Shown: positions 1 through 7,336, counted from the stretch's first letter. The stretch: 13,597 bases of DNA from DASYAN01 sp036501345 (GCA_036501345.1 DASYAN010000535.1:1-13597), one strand, 5' to 3'. Made by a program: numbers and translations. The notes: a model not told the origin generated them from the sequence alone.

Positions 1-83
1 ATTTGAGCCAGACTTTTCTCTTCTTTCAAGAGTTCTTGAACTACTTTCGCTTTGAAAGCAGCTGTATACTGTTTCCTCATCAT
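1..83 (-). CDS. IS3-family transposase OrfA, N-terminal fragment (cut by window edge)
   Basis: Reading the minus strand from 83 gives MMRKQYTAAFKAKVVQELLK followed by EEKSLAQ before the window ends. This matches the start of IS3/IS911-type OrfA proteins, whose N-terminal helix-turn-helix begins with a (K/R)xYxxxFKxxVV pattern. OrfA binds the terminal repeats and, through a programmed -1 frameshift, is fused to the DDE catalytic OrfB. Two ATG codons stand side by side (83 and 80), and either could be the start. Only 27 codons are visible, so intactness cannot be judged. Confidence 0.75.
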   Translation of the reverse strand, partial: MMRKQYTAAFKAKVVQELLKEEKSLAQ

Positions 84-135
84 GCTTTAGTATATCTTAT
101 TTCTGGCCTTTTCCCTGTCCGAATTCTTGGGTCCA
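1..135 (-). mobile_element. IS3-family insertion sequence, left end only
   Basis: The element runs off the left edge of the window. On the minus strand its terminus reads TGGACCCAAGAATTCGGAC (135 to 117), beginning with the TG dinucleotide usual at IS3-family ends, and the transposase start codon lies about 50 bp inside. The boundary at 135 is inferred from this terminus and the orfA position; the other end and the target duplication are outside the window, so it cannot be confirmed here. Confidence 0.65.
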
Positions 136-168
136 TTATAAATCTTGGGGACTCAAGCTTTCTCTTCT

Positions 169-198
169 TTGAAAGGTAGTTTATAATAGAACTAATTT
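169..198 (+). promoter_or_regulatory. Possible promoter of the AlbA_2/ParA-like operon
   Basis: A perfect TATAAT stands at 182-187 but has no good -35 at the usual distance. TTGAAA at 169-174 with TAATTT at 193-198 (18-bp spacer) is an alternative. Both would start transcription near or after the ATG at 200, which supports translation from the ATG at 245. The site lies only about 50 bp from the IS3 end. Confidence 0.3.
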
Positions 199-244
199 TA
201 TGACACCAGAGCTAAGCAACATCAGAGGGGATTTAGGAGGATGC

Positions 245-1438
245 ATGGACGACCAAGAATTGGAATTACTGTTAGACGACCTTGAGTCTGATCGGGTAGA
301 GCGGAAATCTTCGATTGCCGAGAAAGATAGAATTTGTGAAGCTATCTGTGCATTTGCCAATGATCTGCCTAATCATCAAGATCCAGGAGTTCTTTTCATA
401 GGTGTGAATGATAATGGCACATGTGCACAACTCTCAATCAGTGATCGGCTTCTCCTCACCCTTTCTGAACTGAGGTCAAATGGGAATATTTTACCTTTCC
501 CAAGGATAGACGTTCAAAAGAGAGTCCTCAGAGGATGCGAGGTAGGCGTAATTATAGTAGAACCATCAGATGATCCTCCAGTCCGTTTCAGAGGACGAAT
601 ATGGATACGTGTTGGACCGCGCAGAGCGATTGCAACCCAACAGGAAGAACGACATTTAGTAGAGAAACGACGTTTCAAAAACTTGCCTTTTGACCTCTAT
701 CCACAATCATTTGCAAGCCTTGATGATCTCGACCAGGATTTATTTTATCGCCTGTATTTACCTGCGACCCTTCCTATCGATATCATTGAACAAAACCACC
801 GTACGCTGGAACAACAACTTATGGCAATGCGTTTCACTAGCGTTGACCCTCAATCCAAGCCAACCACTCTTGGTATCTTGGTCATAGGTAAAGATCCACG
901 AGGCTTCATTCCAGGTGCATATGTTCAATTCGTTCGATTTGATGGCACAGACTTAACAGCGCCGATCAAAGCGCAAAAAGAGATAGATGGGCCCTTGCCT
1001 GAGTTGCTGCGGATACTCGATGAGACATTTGAAGCTCATATCTCAATAGCGTTAGATATCACAGCGCAGCCAATAGAGACGCATCATCCAGATTATCCTA
1101 TAGTCGCCTTACAACAGTTAGCACGCAATGCGATTCTTCATCGTATTTATGAAGGTACAAATGCCCCTGTACGTATTTCTTGGTTCTCAGATCGCATTGA
1201 GATACGTAATCCTGGCGGTCCATTCGGACAGGTAAATCGCTCTAATTTTGGAACGCCAGGCATTACTGATTATCGCAATCCACATATTGCTGAGGCAATG
1301 AAAAATCTTGGCTATGTTCAACGCTTCGGGGTAGGTATCTCACTGGCCCAGAAAGAGCTAGGCAATAATGGCAATCCCCCGGCTGAGTTTCAGGCAGAAG
1401 ATACACATGTACTTGTCACTCTGAGGAAACGTGTATGA
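245..1438 (+). CDS. Schlafen/AlbA_2-type putative DNA- or RNA-binding protein with C-terminal GHKL-like ATPase region
   Basis: The protein (397 aa from 245) matches the COG2865-like architecture. An N-terminal AlbA_2 domain has the ExK motif (VERKSS), an ICAFAN helix and the GVNDNG turn. The C-terminal part has the HATPase_c_4 pattern: LARNAILHR, a DRIEIRNPGG strand-turn, RNPHIAEAMKNLGYV and RFGVGIS. Such proteins are usually called transcriptional regulators, and AlbA_2/Schlafen folds also occur in nucleases and antiviral proteins. The usual HRDY of the ATPase region is HRIY here. AGGAGG at 235-240 lies 4 nt before the ATG at 245, whereas the in-frame ATG at 200 has no Shine-Dalgarno, so I prefer 245. 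The stop overlaps the next start in ATGA, which implies translational coupling to the ParA-like gene. Family assignment is fairly sure; the cellular role is unknown. Confidence 0.8.
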   Translation: MDDQELELLLDDLESDRVERKSSIAEKDRICEAICAFANDLPNHQDPGVLFIGVNDNGTCAQLSISDRLLLTLSELRSNGNILPFPRIDVQKRVLRGCEVGVIIVEPSDDPPVRFRGRIWIRVGPRRAIATQQEERHLVEKRRFKNLPFDLYPQSFASLDDLDQDLFYRLYLPATLPIDIIEQNHRTLEQQLMAMRFTSVDPQSKPTTLGILVIGKDPRGFIPGAYVQFVRFDGTDLTAPIKAQKEIDGPLPELLRILDETFEAHISIALDITAQPIETHHPDYPIVALQQLARNAILHRIYEGTNAPVRISWFSDRIEIRNPGGPFGQVNRSNFGTPGITDYRNPHIAEAMKNLGYVQRFGVGISLAQKELGNNGNPPAEFQAEDTHVLVTLRKRV

Positions 1439-2466
1439 ATGTGCCTGCTATCGCTTTTTTTAATAACAAGGGTGGAGTTGGCAAAACCTCTCTAGTTTAT
1501 CATCTAGCTTGGATGTATGCTGACCTGGGTTTGCGAGTGGTTGTTGCCGATTTAGATCCACAAGCAAATCTTACAGCCGCTTTTCTTGATGAAGAGCGTC
1601 TGGAGCAATTGTGGCCAGAGGGAAAGCACCCAGATACTATTGCAGGTTGTATACTACCATTGCAGCGAGGAACAGGAGATATAGCAGATCCGCATCTGGA
1701 AGACGTAGTTTCTGGCCCTCAGCTCTCTCTTTTTCGCGGCCCCATAGCCCTGCTTGTTGGAGATCTCCTACTTTCTAGCTTCGAAGATAGTCTTTCAGAG
1801 GCCTGGCCTAAATGCTTAGATAGCGATGAGCGCTCATTTCGAGTTATGTCTGCATTCTGGCGAATTATACAAAAAGCAGCAAAACAGCATAATGCAAGCC
1901 TGATATTGATGGATCTGGGTCCCAATTTAGGTGCAATTAATCGAGCAGCCCTGATTGCTGCAAATTATGTTGTGGTACCACTCTCTCCAGACCTTTTCTC
2001 CTTACAAGGGTTGCGTAACTTAGGACCAACACTGCGGAGATGGCGTGAACAGTGGCAAGAACGTCTGGCAAAAAATCCAGCAGCAGATCTGCTTCTTCCT
2101 GAAGGACAAATGCAACCAGTTGGCTACATTGTCTTACAGCATGCTGTGCGTATGGATCGCCCTGTGAAAGCATATGACCGCTGGATTGCACGTATCCCAA
2201 TCGAATACCGAAAATATGTTTTGGCAGAATATAATGGCGGAAATATGTCTGTTCTTAAAGATCCCTACTGTCTGGCACTTCTCAAGCATTATCATAGTCT
2301 AATGCCACTTGCCCAGGAAGCCCATAAACCTATGTTCCATCTCAAGCCAGCTGATGGAGCGATTGGATCGCATATTCAAGCCGTCCAAGGAGCTTATCGC
2401 GATTTTCAAAAGCTAGCACATGAAATTGCCAAAAGAACACATATATCATTACCACCACTATTTTAA
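1435..2466 (+). CDS. ParA/Soj-like P-loop ATPase (orphan, no ParB)
   Basis: This 343-aa protein has the deviant Walker A of the ParA/MinD class (KGGVGKTS, residues 12-19, with signature Lys12 and P-loop Lys17). The Walker A' is ADLDPQANLT near 38-47. The Walker B region is ILMDLGPN near 157-164, where most ParA proteins have DxPP, followed by AALIAANYVVVPLSPDLFSL. Family members dimerise on ATP, bind DNA or membrane non-specifically and position cargo. It is longer than a minimal ParA (about 250-270 aa), with an insertion near residues 60-135 and a C-terminal extension. It starts inside the stop of the AlbA_2-type gene (4-bp overlap), so the two are surely co-expressed. No ParB or parS-like repeat is seen nearby, so plasmid-style partition is unlikely; a partner role for the upstream protein is inference. 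Confidence 0.85.
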   Translation: MNVPAIAFFNNKGGVGKTSLVYHLAWMYADLGLRVVVADLDPQANLTAAFLDEERLEQLWPEGKHPDTIAGCILPLQRGTGDIADPHLEDVVSGPQLSLFRGPIALLVGDLLLSSFEDSLSEAWPKCLDSDERSFRVMSAFWRIIQKAAKQHNASLILMDLGPNLGAINRAALIAANYVVVPLSPDLFSLQGLRNLGPTLRRWREQWQERLAKNPAADLLLPEGQMQPVGYIVLQHAVRMDRPVKAYDRWIARIPIEYRKYVLAEYNGGNMSVLKDPYCLALLKHYHSLMPLAQEAHKPMFHLKPADGAIGSHIQAVQGAYRDFQKLAHEIAKRTHISLPPLF

Positions 2467-2513
2467 TGCATTTCATCCCTGAGAACTGGAAAAGTACTCC
2501 TGCTAGCAGTCTG

Positions 2514-2633
2514 TTGATTAATCAATGCAAGACTTGTAAATTCTCGAAGATGTGTCGTTTTTATTGCCCAATGCATCATGTATGAGTAGCAAAAGAGATT
2601 TTTCTCTGAGAATTTACAGACCTTGTTAATCAA
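2514..2633. repeat. Long imperfect inverted repeat in the ParA-P450 spacer
   Basis: The outer arms TTGATTAA (2514-2521) and TTAATCAA (2626-2633), the middle CAAG (2528-2531) and CTTG (2622-2625), and the inner TGTAAATTCTC (2535-2545) and GAGAATTTACA (2608-2618) are all mutually complementary. This gives 23 pairs around a loop of about 62 nt, with a 6-nt insertion in the left arm. A smaller AGAGA/TCTCT hairpin sits in the loop, and a CTGCTAGCAG palindrome precedes it at 2500-2509. It could be a remnant of a small non-autonomous element or a 3' RNA structure for the upstream operon. No gene is seen in 2467-2790. Confidence 0.55.
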
Positions 2634-2644
2634 TGGAACTCGTC

Positions 2645-2673
2645 TTGACATTTATCAACCCATGAATTATCTT
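2645..2673 (+). promoter_or_regulatory. Sigma-70-type promoter, likely for the P450 gene
   Basis: A perfect -35 TTGACA (2645-2650) is followed at exactly 17 bp by TATCTT (2668-2673, four of six matches). Transcription would begin near 2680, leaving a leader of about 110 nt before the P450 start. No obvious riboswitch or dyad is seen in that leader. Confidence 0.5.
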
Positions 2674-2790
2674 CAGCTATAGATAAAGCTCCAATGTGCC
2701 AGATAGACCAGTACATTTGTATTTCATGGATCAGATGTCGCATGTATATAGATCCGTAGCATTGTGCTCTTGTGAAGGACAGGATTCCTC

Positions 2791-4155
2791 ATGAAAAATA
2801 CCACATTGCCTCCATCTCCTAAAGGATTGCCTATTGTTGGCAATGCATTCCAGTTCAATAATGGCCCGCTAGCGTTTTTGCGTAGTGTACAGCGCATATA
2901 TCCACGTATGGCAACCATCTATGTGGGTAAAGAACCACTGGTACTCTGCTTCCGCCCTGAACATATACGTGCAATCCTCGTGGAGAACCCGCGCAACTTT
3001 GTGAAACCGAACCGAGCAGGTGCCAGGTTCAATCTACGGCTCCTGCTCGGCGATGGCTTGTTAACCATCGATGGCGAGTTTCATCGCCAGCAGCGGCGTC
3101 TCGTGCAATCTGCATTTCATAAGCATCGCATTGAGACATATGCCGAGACTATGGTGCAACTAACGCAGGAGGAACTGGCTACCTGGCAACCATATCAGGT
3201 GATAAATATTGCTCAGGCCATGCAGCGGCTCACGTTGCGTATCATCCTCAATGCTCTTTTCAACCTCGACTCGTCTTCCGAGGCCATCAGACTAGGAGAT
3301 GCCTTTACTGCTCTTACCTCTAGTCCTACGCGGCAGCTAGTCATACTGAGACGTCTCCAGAGGAAACTTCCTTTTACCTCTTATAGTAAGAGGATAGCAG
3401 CCAAGCAGACACTAGATAACTTTGTGTATACTCTGATTGCTCAGCGTCGCGCCGAAGGACAAGATGTAGGGGACGTGCTCTCAATGTTACTTGAGGCACA
3501 GGACGAGGGCAATACTATGACTGATCAGCAAGTGCATGATCAGGTGCTGACCTTTATTGCAGCTGGACACGAGACTGCCCAGAATACGCTGAGTTGGACC
3601 TTCTACCTGCTTTCACAGCATCCAGCGGTATACGAAAAGCTTCTAGCGCAACTGCGCAGCGTCCTGAATGGCCGTGCTCCTACAATGGAGGATCTGGCAC
3701 AACTGCCTTACCTGGAATGGGTGATCAATGAATCCTGGCGCATCTATCCTCCCGCCTGGGTACAAGGGCGGAGAGCTATCGAGGACTTTGAGTTAGATGG
3801 CTATCGCTTCCCGGCAGGTACGGTATTTCTCCTCAGCCAATGGGTTTTGCATAACCTTCCTGATATCTGGGGTGATCCTGAGGTCTTTCGGCCAGAACGC
3901 TGGGATCCGGTCCAAACACAGAAAGTTCCGCAGGGAGCCTATTTCCCCTTTGGAGCTGGTCCACGCATTTGTATTGGCATGCCCTTTGCCCAGTTAGAAA
4001 CCAAGTTGCTGCTCGCCACTATTTTGCAGCACTATAGGCCACGGCTCGCGCCGGACTTTCGGGTGGTCTTCGAGCCACGTGTCACGTTGCGCCCTAAATA
4101 TGGTATGCGTATGGTCCTAGAGCCCGTAAGCCAAGTTTCCTCTCTGACTGTTTAA
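2791..4155 (+). CDS. Cytochrome P450 monooxygenase
   Basis: This is a complete soluble P450 of 454 aa, a usual length. The N-terminus has the proline-rich start (LPPSPKGLPIVGN) and no membrane anchor. The C-helix is HRQQRRLVQSAFH (98-110). The I-helix is AAGHETA (257-263), with the acid-alcohol pair Glu261/Thr262 for oxygen activation. The K-helix ExxR is E314-S-W-R317. The heme-ligand loop is FGAGPRICIG (387-396), with Cys394 as the thiolate ligand. The pattern resembles the CYP102/CYP4-like bacterial group acting on fatty or hydrophobic substrates, but the substrate cannot be read from sequence. AGGA at 2781-2784 stands 6 nt before the ATG. No ferredoxin, reductase or biosynthetic gene is adjacent, so electron donors must be encoded elsewhere. 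It is monocistronic and ends before a hairpin. Confidence 0.96.
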   Translation: MKNTTLPPSPKGLPIVGNAFQFNNGPLAFLRSVQRIYPRMATIYVGKEPLVLCFRPEHIRAILVENPRNFVKPNRAGARFNLRLLLGDGLLTIDGEFHRQQRRLVQSAFHKHRIETYAETMVQLTQEELATWQPYQVINIAQAMQRLTLRIILNALFNLDSSSEAIRLGDAFTALTSSPTRQLVILRRLQRKLPFTSYSKRIAAKQTLDNFVYTLIAQRRAEGQDVGDVLSMLLEAQDEGNTMTDQQVHDQVLTFIAAGHETAQNTLSWTFYLLSQHPAVYEKLLAQLRSVLNGRAPTMEDLAQLPYLEWVINESWRIYPPAWVQGRRAIEDFELDGYRFPAGTVFLLSQWVLHNLPDIWGDPEVFRPERWDPVQTQKVPQGAYFPFGAGPRICIGMPFAQLETKLLLATILQHYRPRLAPDFRVVFEPRVTLRPKYGMRMVLEPVSQVSSLTV

Positions 4156-4173
4156 ACGCTGACTGAATTAGCA

Positions 4174-4207
4174 GGGGCCTTGCGTCGCTGAAGCGAGTGC
4201 AGACCCC
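4174..4207 (+). terminator. Probable hairpin terminator after the P450 gene
   Basis: GGGG (4174-4177) pairs with CCCC (4204-4207), TGCG with TGCA, and TCGCT with AGCGA around a GA turn, giving a strong GC-rich stem 19 nt after the P450 stop. The following tract (TTCCCATCTT) is only weakly T-rich, so it may act with the second hairpin downstream. Confidence 0.5.
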
Positions 4208-4223
4208 TTCCCATCTTATCTAG

Positions 4224-4256
4224 CTGCAAAAGCATTGAGACTCAATGCTTTTGCAG
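4224..4256. terminator. Near-perfect palindrome, bidirectional terminator between convergent genes
   Basis: CTGCAAAAGCATTGAG (4224-4239) and its exact complement CTCAATGCTTTTGCAG (4241-4256) flank a single A, giving 16-bp arms. The core has the AAAAGC...GCTTTT form of a two-way intrinsic terminator, although with a very tight loop. On the minus strand the last codons and TGA stop (4242-4244) of the lipoprotein gene lie inside the stem, so translation termination and RNA folding overlap there. Confidence 0.65.
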
Positions 4257-5078
4257 ATGGATAGAACCTGTATTAGTCGTAAGAGTTATAGTGGTGGTCG
4301 AGGGTGCACTACCAACATCACCTGTGGCACTTGCTCCGACTATATTTGTCTGTGTTGCGACACCAGGGAAATCGCTAGTGATGCCGCCCACATTCGTGTT
4401 GGCATTGACGTGAAAGCTAGCATTACTAGGCAAGCTAACATTGACATTGCCTGTACTTGACTGGAACTGATAATTCCCACTACCTATAGAACCACTAAAA
4501 TTCACACTGCCAGTGCCTGTCTGCAATTGGGAGTTGCTAGTGAGCGTGGCCTGTGTCGCATTTATGCTACCAGTACCATTTGTCAGTAACATTTTCCCTT
4601 CAATACCTGTAACTGTAATATCTCCTGTTCCATCCTGAAGTTGCAGGTCACTTTTGTTTGGTAATGTTATATCAGCGTCGGCTTTAGCATTGGAGTTTGG
4701 GTTGATGCGTTTGATCGTAACCGTAATGGTAGTGCCGCTCTGGCTATAATTCGTCTGGATATCACTGGGGTTATCTCCAGATTTTGTGACTTTGATATGC
4801 ACATTGTTCGAATTACTGCCAGTCTGCACATTCACGGAACCAACATCGTTGTTCACGATCAGTGTAGGCTGTGTACCTCCACTGATCGTGAAATCGCGTG
4901 TCTCCGAGTTACCATTGCTAGTATTTCCCGAACTAGTTTGCGTGTTACTAGTGCTAGTATTTCCCGAACTAGTTTGCGTACTGCTACTGTAACTTTGTGA
5001 GCTTGAACATGCTGTAATGGTGGTGAATATGGTAAGTAGTAGGAAGAGACCTACTGTGCTCATTATGGTTCGTTGCAT
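4242..5078 (-). CDS. Secreted lipoprotein with DUF4097-like beta-repeat domain
   Basis: Starting at 5078, the 278-aa protein has a short basic start, a hydrophobic stretch (GLFLLLTIFTT) and a lipobox ITAC with Cys24 as the likely lipidation site. A Ser/Thr/Asn linker follows, containing a duplicated STQTSSGNTS-like unit. The rest is made of repeating short beta segments with a G-T/S-G-x-I/V-N pattern (DGTGDITV, NGTGSINA, TGTGSVNF, SSTGNVNV, TNTGSIHL), as in DUF4097/DUF2807-type right-handed beta folds. An upstream in-frame ATG (5153) would add 25 polar residues before the signal peptide, so I reject it, though neither start has a clear Shine-Dalgarno. It is divergent from a kinase that also reaches the cell surface. 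Function is unknown; envelope anchoring is well supported. Confidence 0.82.
   Translation of the reverse strand: MQRTIMSTVGLFLLLTIFTTITACSSSQSYSSSTQTSSGNTSTSNTQTSSGNTSNGNSETRDFTISGGTQPTLIVNNDVGSVNVQTGSNSNNVHIKVTKSGDNPSDIQTNYSQSGTTITVTIKRINPNSNAKADADITLPNKSDLQLQDGTGDITVTGIEGKMLLTNGTGSINATQATLTSNSQLQTGTGSVNFSGSIGSGNYQFQSSTGNVNVSLPSNASFHVNANTNVGGITSDFPGVATQTNIVGASATGDVGSAPSTTTITLTTNTGSIHLQKH
4916..4979. repeat. 28-bp perfect tandem repeat (36-bp period) in lipoprotein linker
   Basis: The 28 bases at 4916-4943 recur without change at 4952-4979, separated by 8 bases. The 36-bp period is in frame and encodes a 12-residue Ser/Thr/Asn unit in the linker after the lipidated Cys. Perfect identity suggests recent duplication or copy-number slippage. 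Confidence 0.8.
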
Positions 5079-5365
5079 TGTATTCTTCAATCTAATTTCC
5101 CTTCTATTGAGAGCATTGTCGACCTCGGAAGTGTTTGCGTCTCCAATCAACATGCTTAAGGCCTAGTTCAAAAGAACGTGACTGCTTGGGTGCCCGTGAG
5201 CCAGCTAGCATAGTAAAGCACTCAGGAGCTCTCTTCTGCTAGCCTGCTGGTGAGTGGCTTGGACATTTGGTACTATCTCCTAATTGTAGGATACGTGAGA
5301 AGAGCCGTTGTGTCTATATCTTCTCTTCACTACCTCTACCAATCTTCGAGTAGTCACTGTGAATT
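5079..5365. other. Divergent intergenic region between lipoprotein and kinase genes
   Basis: No gene is supported here. Small dyads are visible: GTTC-AAAA-GAAC (5166-5177), and GCTAGCA (5204-5210) with its complement TGCTAGC (5237-5243). A weak TACTAT box on the minus strand near 5210-5215 has no matching -35, so the lipoprotein promoter remains unlocated. Confidence 0.4.
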
Positions 5366-5401
5366 ACGTCACTTGACGTGCATACATGACACCTCTACAA
5401 T
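5366..5401 (+). promoter_or_regulatory. Kinase promoter with a palindrome over the -35 box
   Basis: TTGACG (5373-5378) and TACAAT (5396-5401) are separated by exactly 17 bp, each matching five of six consensus bases. The -35 box lies inside the dyad ACGTCA-ct-TGACGT (5366-5379), which would let a dimeric regulator compete with RNA polymerase. Transcription should begin near 5408, leaving a leader of about 60 nt. Confidence 0.6.
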
Positions 5402-5420
5402 ACACCTTGGTATTCTTTAC

Positions 5421-5436
5421 TATCGATGTATCGATA
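5421..5436. promoter_or_regulatory. Palindrome in the kinase leader, candidate operator
   Basis: TATCGAT-gt-ATCGATA is a perfect 16-nt palindrome, about 14 nt downstream of the predicted transcription start and 30 nt before the kinase ATG. It could be an operator or a small leader hairpin. Confidence 0.45.
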
Positions 5437-5466
5437 ATTGTACACATGGAAGGTAACAGAACAACA

Positions 5467-7311
5467 ATGGCAGAGCAACAGGAACTCCTTGGCTGGCAGG
5501 TTGACGGGTATCGTCTGCTCCAAATGCTTGGTAAAGGCTGCTTCGGGACGGTCTATCTCGCCGAACACCTTTATGACCACTCCCAAGCTGCTGTGAAAGT
5601 ACTTCACTTTCAACTCACCAGTCAGGAAGACTTCAAAGCTTTTCTCAATGAAGCACGCACCATCCGCCTGCGTCATGAGCACATTGTTCCTCTGCTCGAC
5701 TTTGCCCTCAGCCGTGACAACACTCCCTATCTGGTGATGGAATATATTGCGGGAGGCACCCTCCGGCAGCACTATCCCAGAGGAATGAAGCTCTCACCCG
5801 AGACAATCGATCGCTATGCCGGTCAACTGGCCTCGGCTTTACAACATGCCCATGATCGCCGTGTGATCCATCGCGATGTCAAGCCGGACAATATACTCTT
5901 GCGCACTGATGGCACTCTCCTGCTCAGTGACTTTGGCACAGCCAAGGTCCTTGAGCAGAGTTCCTTCGTGAACTCGCAGATACAGGTAGGTACACCAGCC
6001 TATATGGCTCCTGAACAGAGTCAAGGAAAACCTTGTCTAGCCAGTGACCAGTATGCACTAGCCGTCATCGTCTATGAGTGGCTTACAGGTCGACTCCCCT
6101 TTCAAGGCACTCCCTTGGAGATCATGATGCAACATCGGGTCGATGCGCCACTTTCCCTGCAAGCATTATGCCCAGAAGTACCCATTCAGGTGGAACAAGT
6201 CGTCCTGCAGGCACTGGCAAAAAAACCCGAAGAGCGCTTCAGCACTGTTGAAGAGTTCGCGCAAGCATTGCATACAACTCTCCAAACGTTCACCTCCACC
6301 CAGCAAGAGACGCGACCGAATGATTGGCTGAGCAGCATTGAGCCCTTCACCGTTTCTTCACACGCACCTGAAGCACTCTCAATTTCCAGTAGATCTACAA
6401 TCATTAATGATCAAGCGGTCTCCTCTGCCCTATCAGACACATCTCTACCGCAGAAACTCTGCCCTTCGGATACAGCTGTACCGCCAATGCTCCATTTTGC
6501 TTCTTCCCATTCACCGGAAAAATCTCCGGCATCATCTGACCAAGTGCAAACGCTATTGCTACCACAGTTGGCTTCCTCTGCTCAGACACAAGCAATAGCG
6601 GACAAAGAACAAGAGAACCACTCTCTCCAGCCACTTGCACTAAAGGCTCACCTACCCACAATCCAGAGCTTATGGGATTCCTCTCCGAAGGAGAATATTC
6701 TACCAGCTAATGCTATGCCAGCTGAGGCCATAATCCCACGTTTCTCCAACAAGAGGTTCGTAGGGTATAAACTTCTGGGAACATTGCTCTGCCTCACCCT
6801 GCTTATGGGCCTTGTCTGGGCAAGCGCTTCGGCCTTCTTCCCATCATACGTCACAAAGCACCATCTGCAACTCTTACCGGTCCCTAATGTATGGAATACT
6901 CCTTCTATGTCTAAAACCTCTCTTGTGCCTACCATTTCTGTCACACTTCCTGCTAGGACAAATGATACAGACTTCACTCCAGTCACCCCCTCCTCTAGCA
7001 TCGCACCGACACCCGGAGCTAGTATCACAGCTACTGCAACTGTACCTAAACCCAAACCGACTCCTACTCCCACTCCTAAACCAACCTGTCCACCCACGCA
7101 GGAGTATGGCAGCACTGGTTCCTGGGTGAAAGTTCTCCAGCAAGAATTGAGTGCTCGTGGCATGAAAGACCAGGATGGGAAGACGCTGGTAGTTGATGGA
7201 GAATTTGGACCAAGAACTCGCTACGCTGTAGAGAGCTGGCAGAAACATGCCAGTATACAAGTCGATGGAATCGTCGGGCCAATCACCTGGCACACCTTGG
7301 GCAAGTGCTAG
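5467..7311 (+). CDS. Membrane-anchored PknB-like Ser/Thr kinase with extracellular peptidoglycan-binding domain
   Basis: From the ATG at 5467 the protein has 614 aa. Residues 16 to about 271 form a Hanks-type kinase: glycine loop GKGCFG (22-27), ATP-binding Lys44, helix-C Glu62, HRDVKPDN with Asp137 and Asn142, DFG (155-157) and APE (181-183), so it should be active. A long Ser/Thr/Pro juxtamembrane stretch leads to one membrane helix (about 435-459). A Thr/Pro linker (PKPKPTPTPTPKP) and a PG_binding_1-type domain (about 545-613, with VDGEFGPRT and VDGIVGPITW repeats) should lie outside. The protein thus links wall state to cytoplasmic phosphorylation, as PASTA kinases do with a different sensor. 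Upstream ATGs (5386, 5446) are in frame, but 5386 precedes the predicted transcription start; GGAAGG lies about 13 nt before 5467. Cys541 and the final Cys614 bracket the sensor and may form a disulfide. Confidence 0.93.
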   Translation: MAEQQELLGWQVDGYRLLQMLGKGCFGTVYLAEHLYDHSQAAVKVLHFQLTSQEDFKAFLNEARTIRLRHEHIVPLLDFALSRDNTPYLVMEYIAGGTLRQHYPRGMKLSPETIDRYAGQLASALQHAHDRRVIHRDVKPDNILLRTDGTLLLSDFGTAKVLEQSSFVNSQIQVGTPAYMAPEQSQGKPCLASDQYALAVIVYEWLTGRLPFQGTPLEIMMQHRVDAPLSLQALCPEVPIQVEQVVLQALAKKPEERFSTVEEFAQALHTTLQTFTSTQQETRPNDWLSSIEPFTVSSHAPEALSISSRSTIINDQAVSSALSDTSLPQKLCPSDTAVPPMLHFASSHSPEKSPASSDQVQTLLLPQLASSAQTQAIADKEQENHSLQPLALKAHLPTIQSLWDSSPKENILPANAMPAEAIIPRFSNKRFVGYKLLGTLLCLTLLMGLVWASASAFFPSYVTKHHLQLLPVPNVWNTPSMSKTSLVPTISVTLPARTNDTDFTPVTPSSSIAPTPGASITATATVPKPKPTPTPTPKPTCPPTQEYGSTGSWVKVLQQELSARGMKDQDGKTLVVDGEFGPRTRYAVESWQKHASIQVDGIVGPITWHTLGKC

Positions 7312-7336
7312 CGGTGCATCCGCCAAATTAACGGGT

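Noticed and set aside
1435..2466. Plasmid or chromosome partition locus
   Set aside because: Only the ParA-like gene is present, without ParB, parS-like repeats or a replication gene nearby.
2463..2651. 62-aa minus-strand frame in the ParA-P450 spacer
   Set aside because: It spans the inverted repeat arms and has no ribosome-binding site or recognisable composition.
4916..4979. Short CRISPR-like repeat array
   Set aside because: Only two copies separated by 8 bases, in frame within a low-complexity linker; this is a coding tandem repeat.
5395..5772. 125-aa minus-strand frame opposite the kinase start
   Set aside because: It covers the kinase promoter and the complement of the glycine loop, with no Shine-Dalgarno and no family match.
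6648..7163. 171-aa minus-strand frame rich in Gly/Val opposite the kinase
   Set aside because: It is the complement of the kinase's Thr/Pro linker and TM segment, has repetitive composition, and lacks a ribosome-binding site; the plus-strand kinase fully explains the region.
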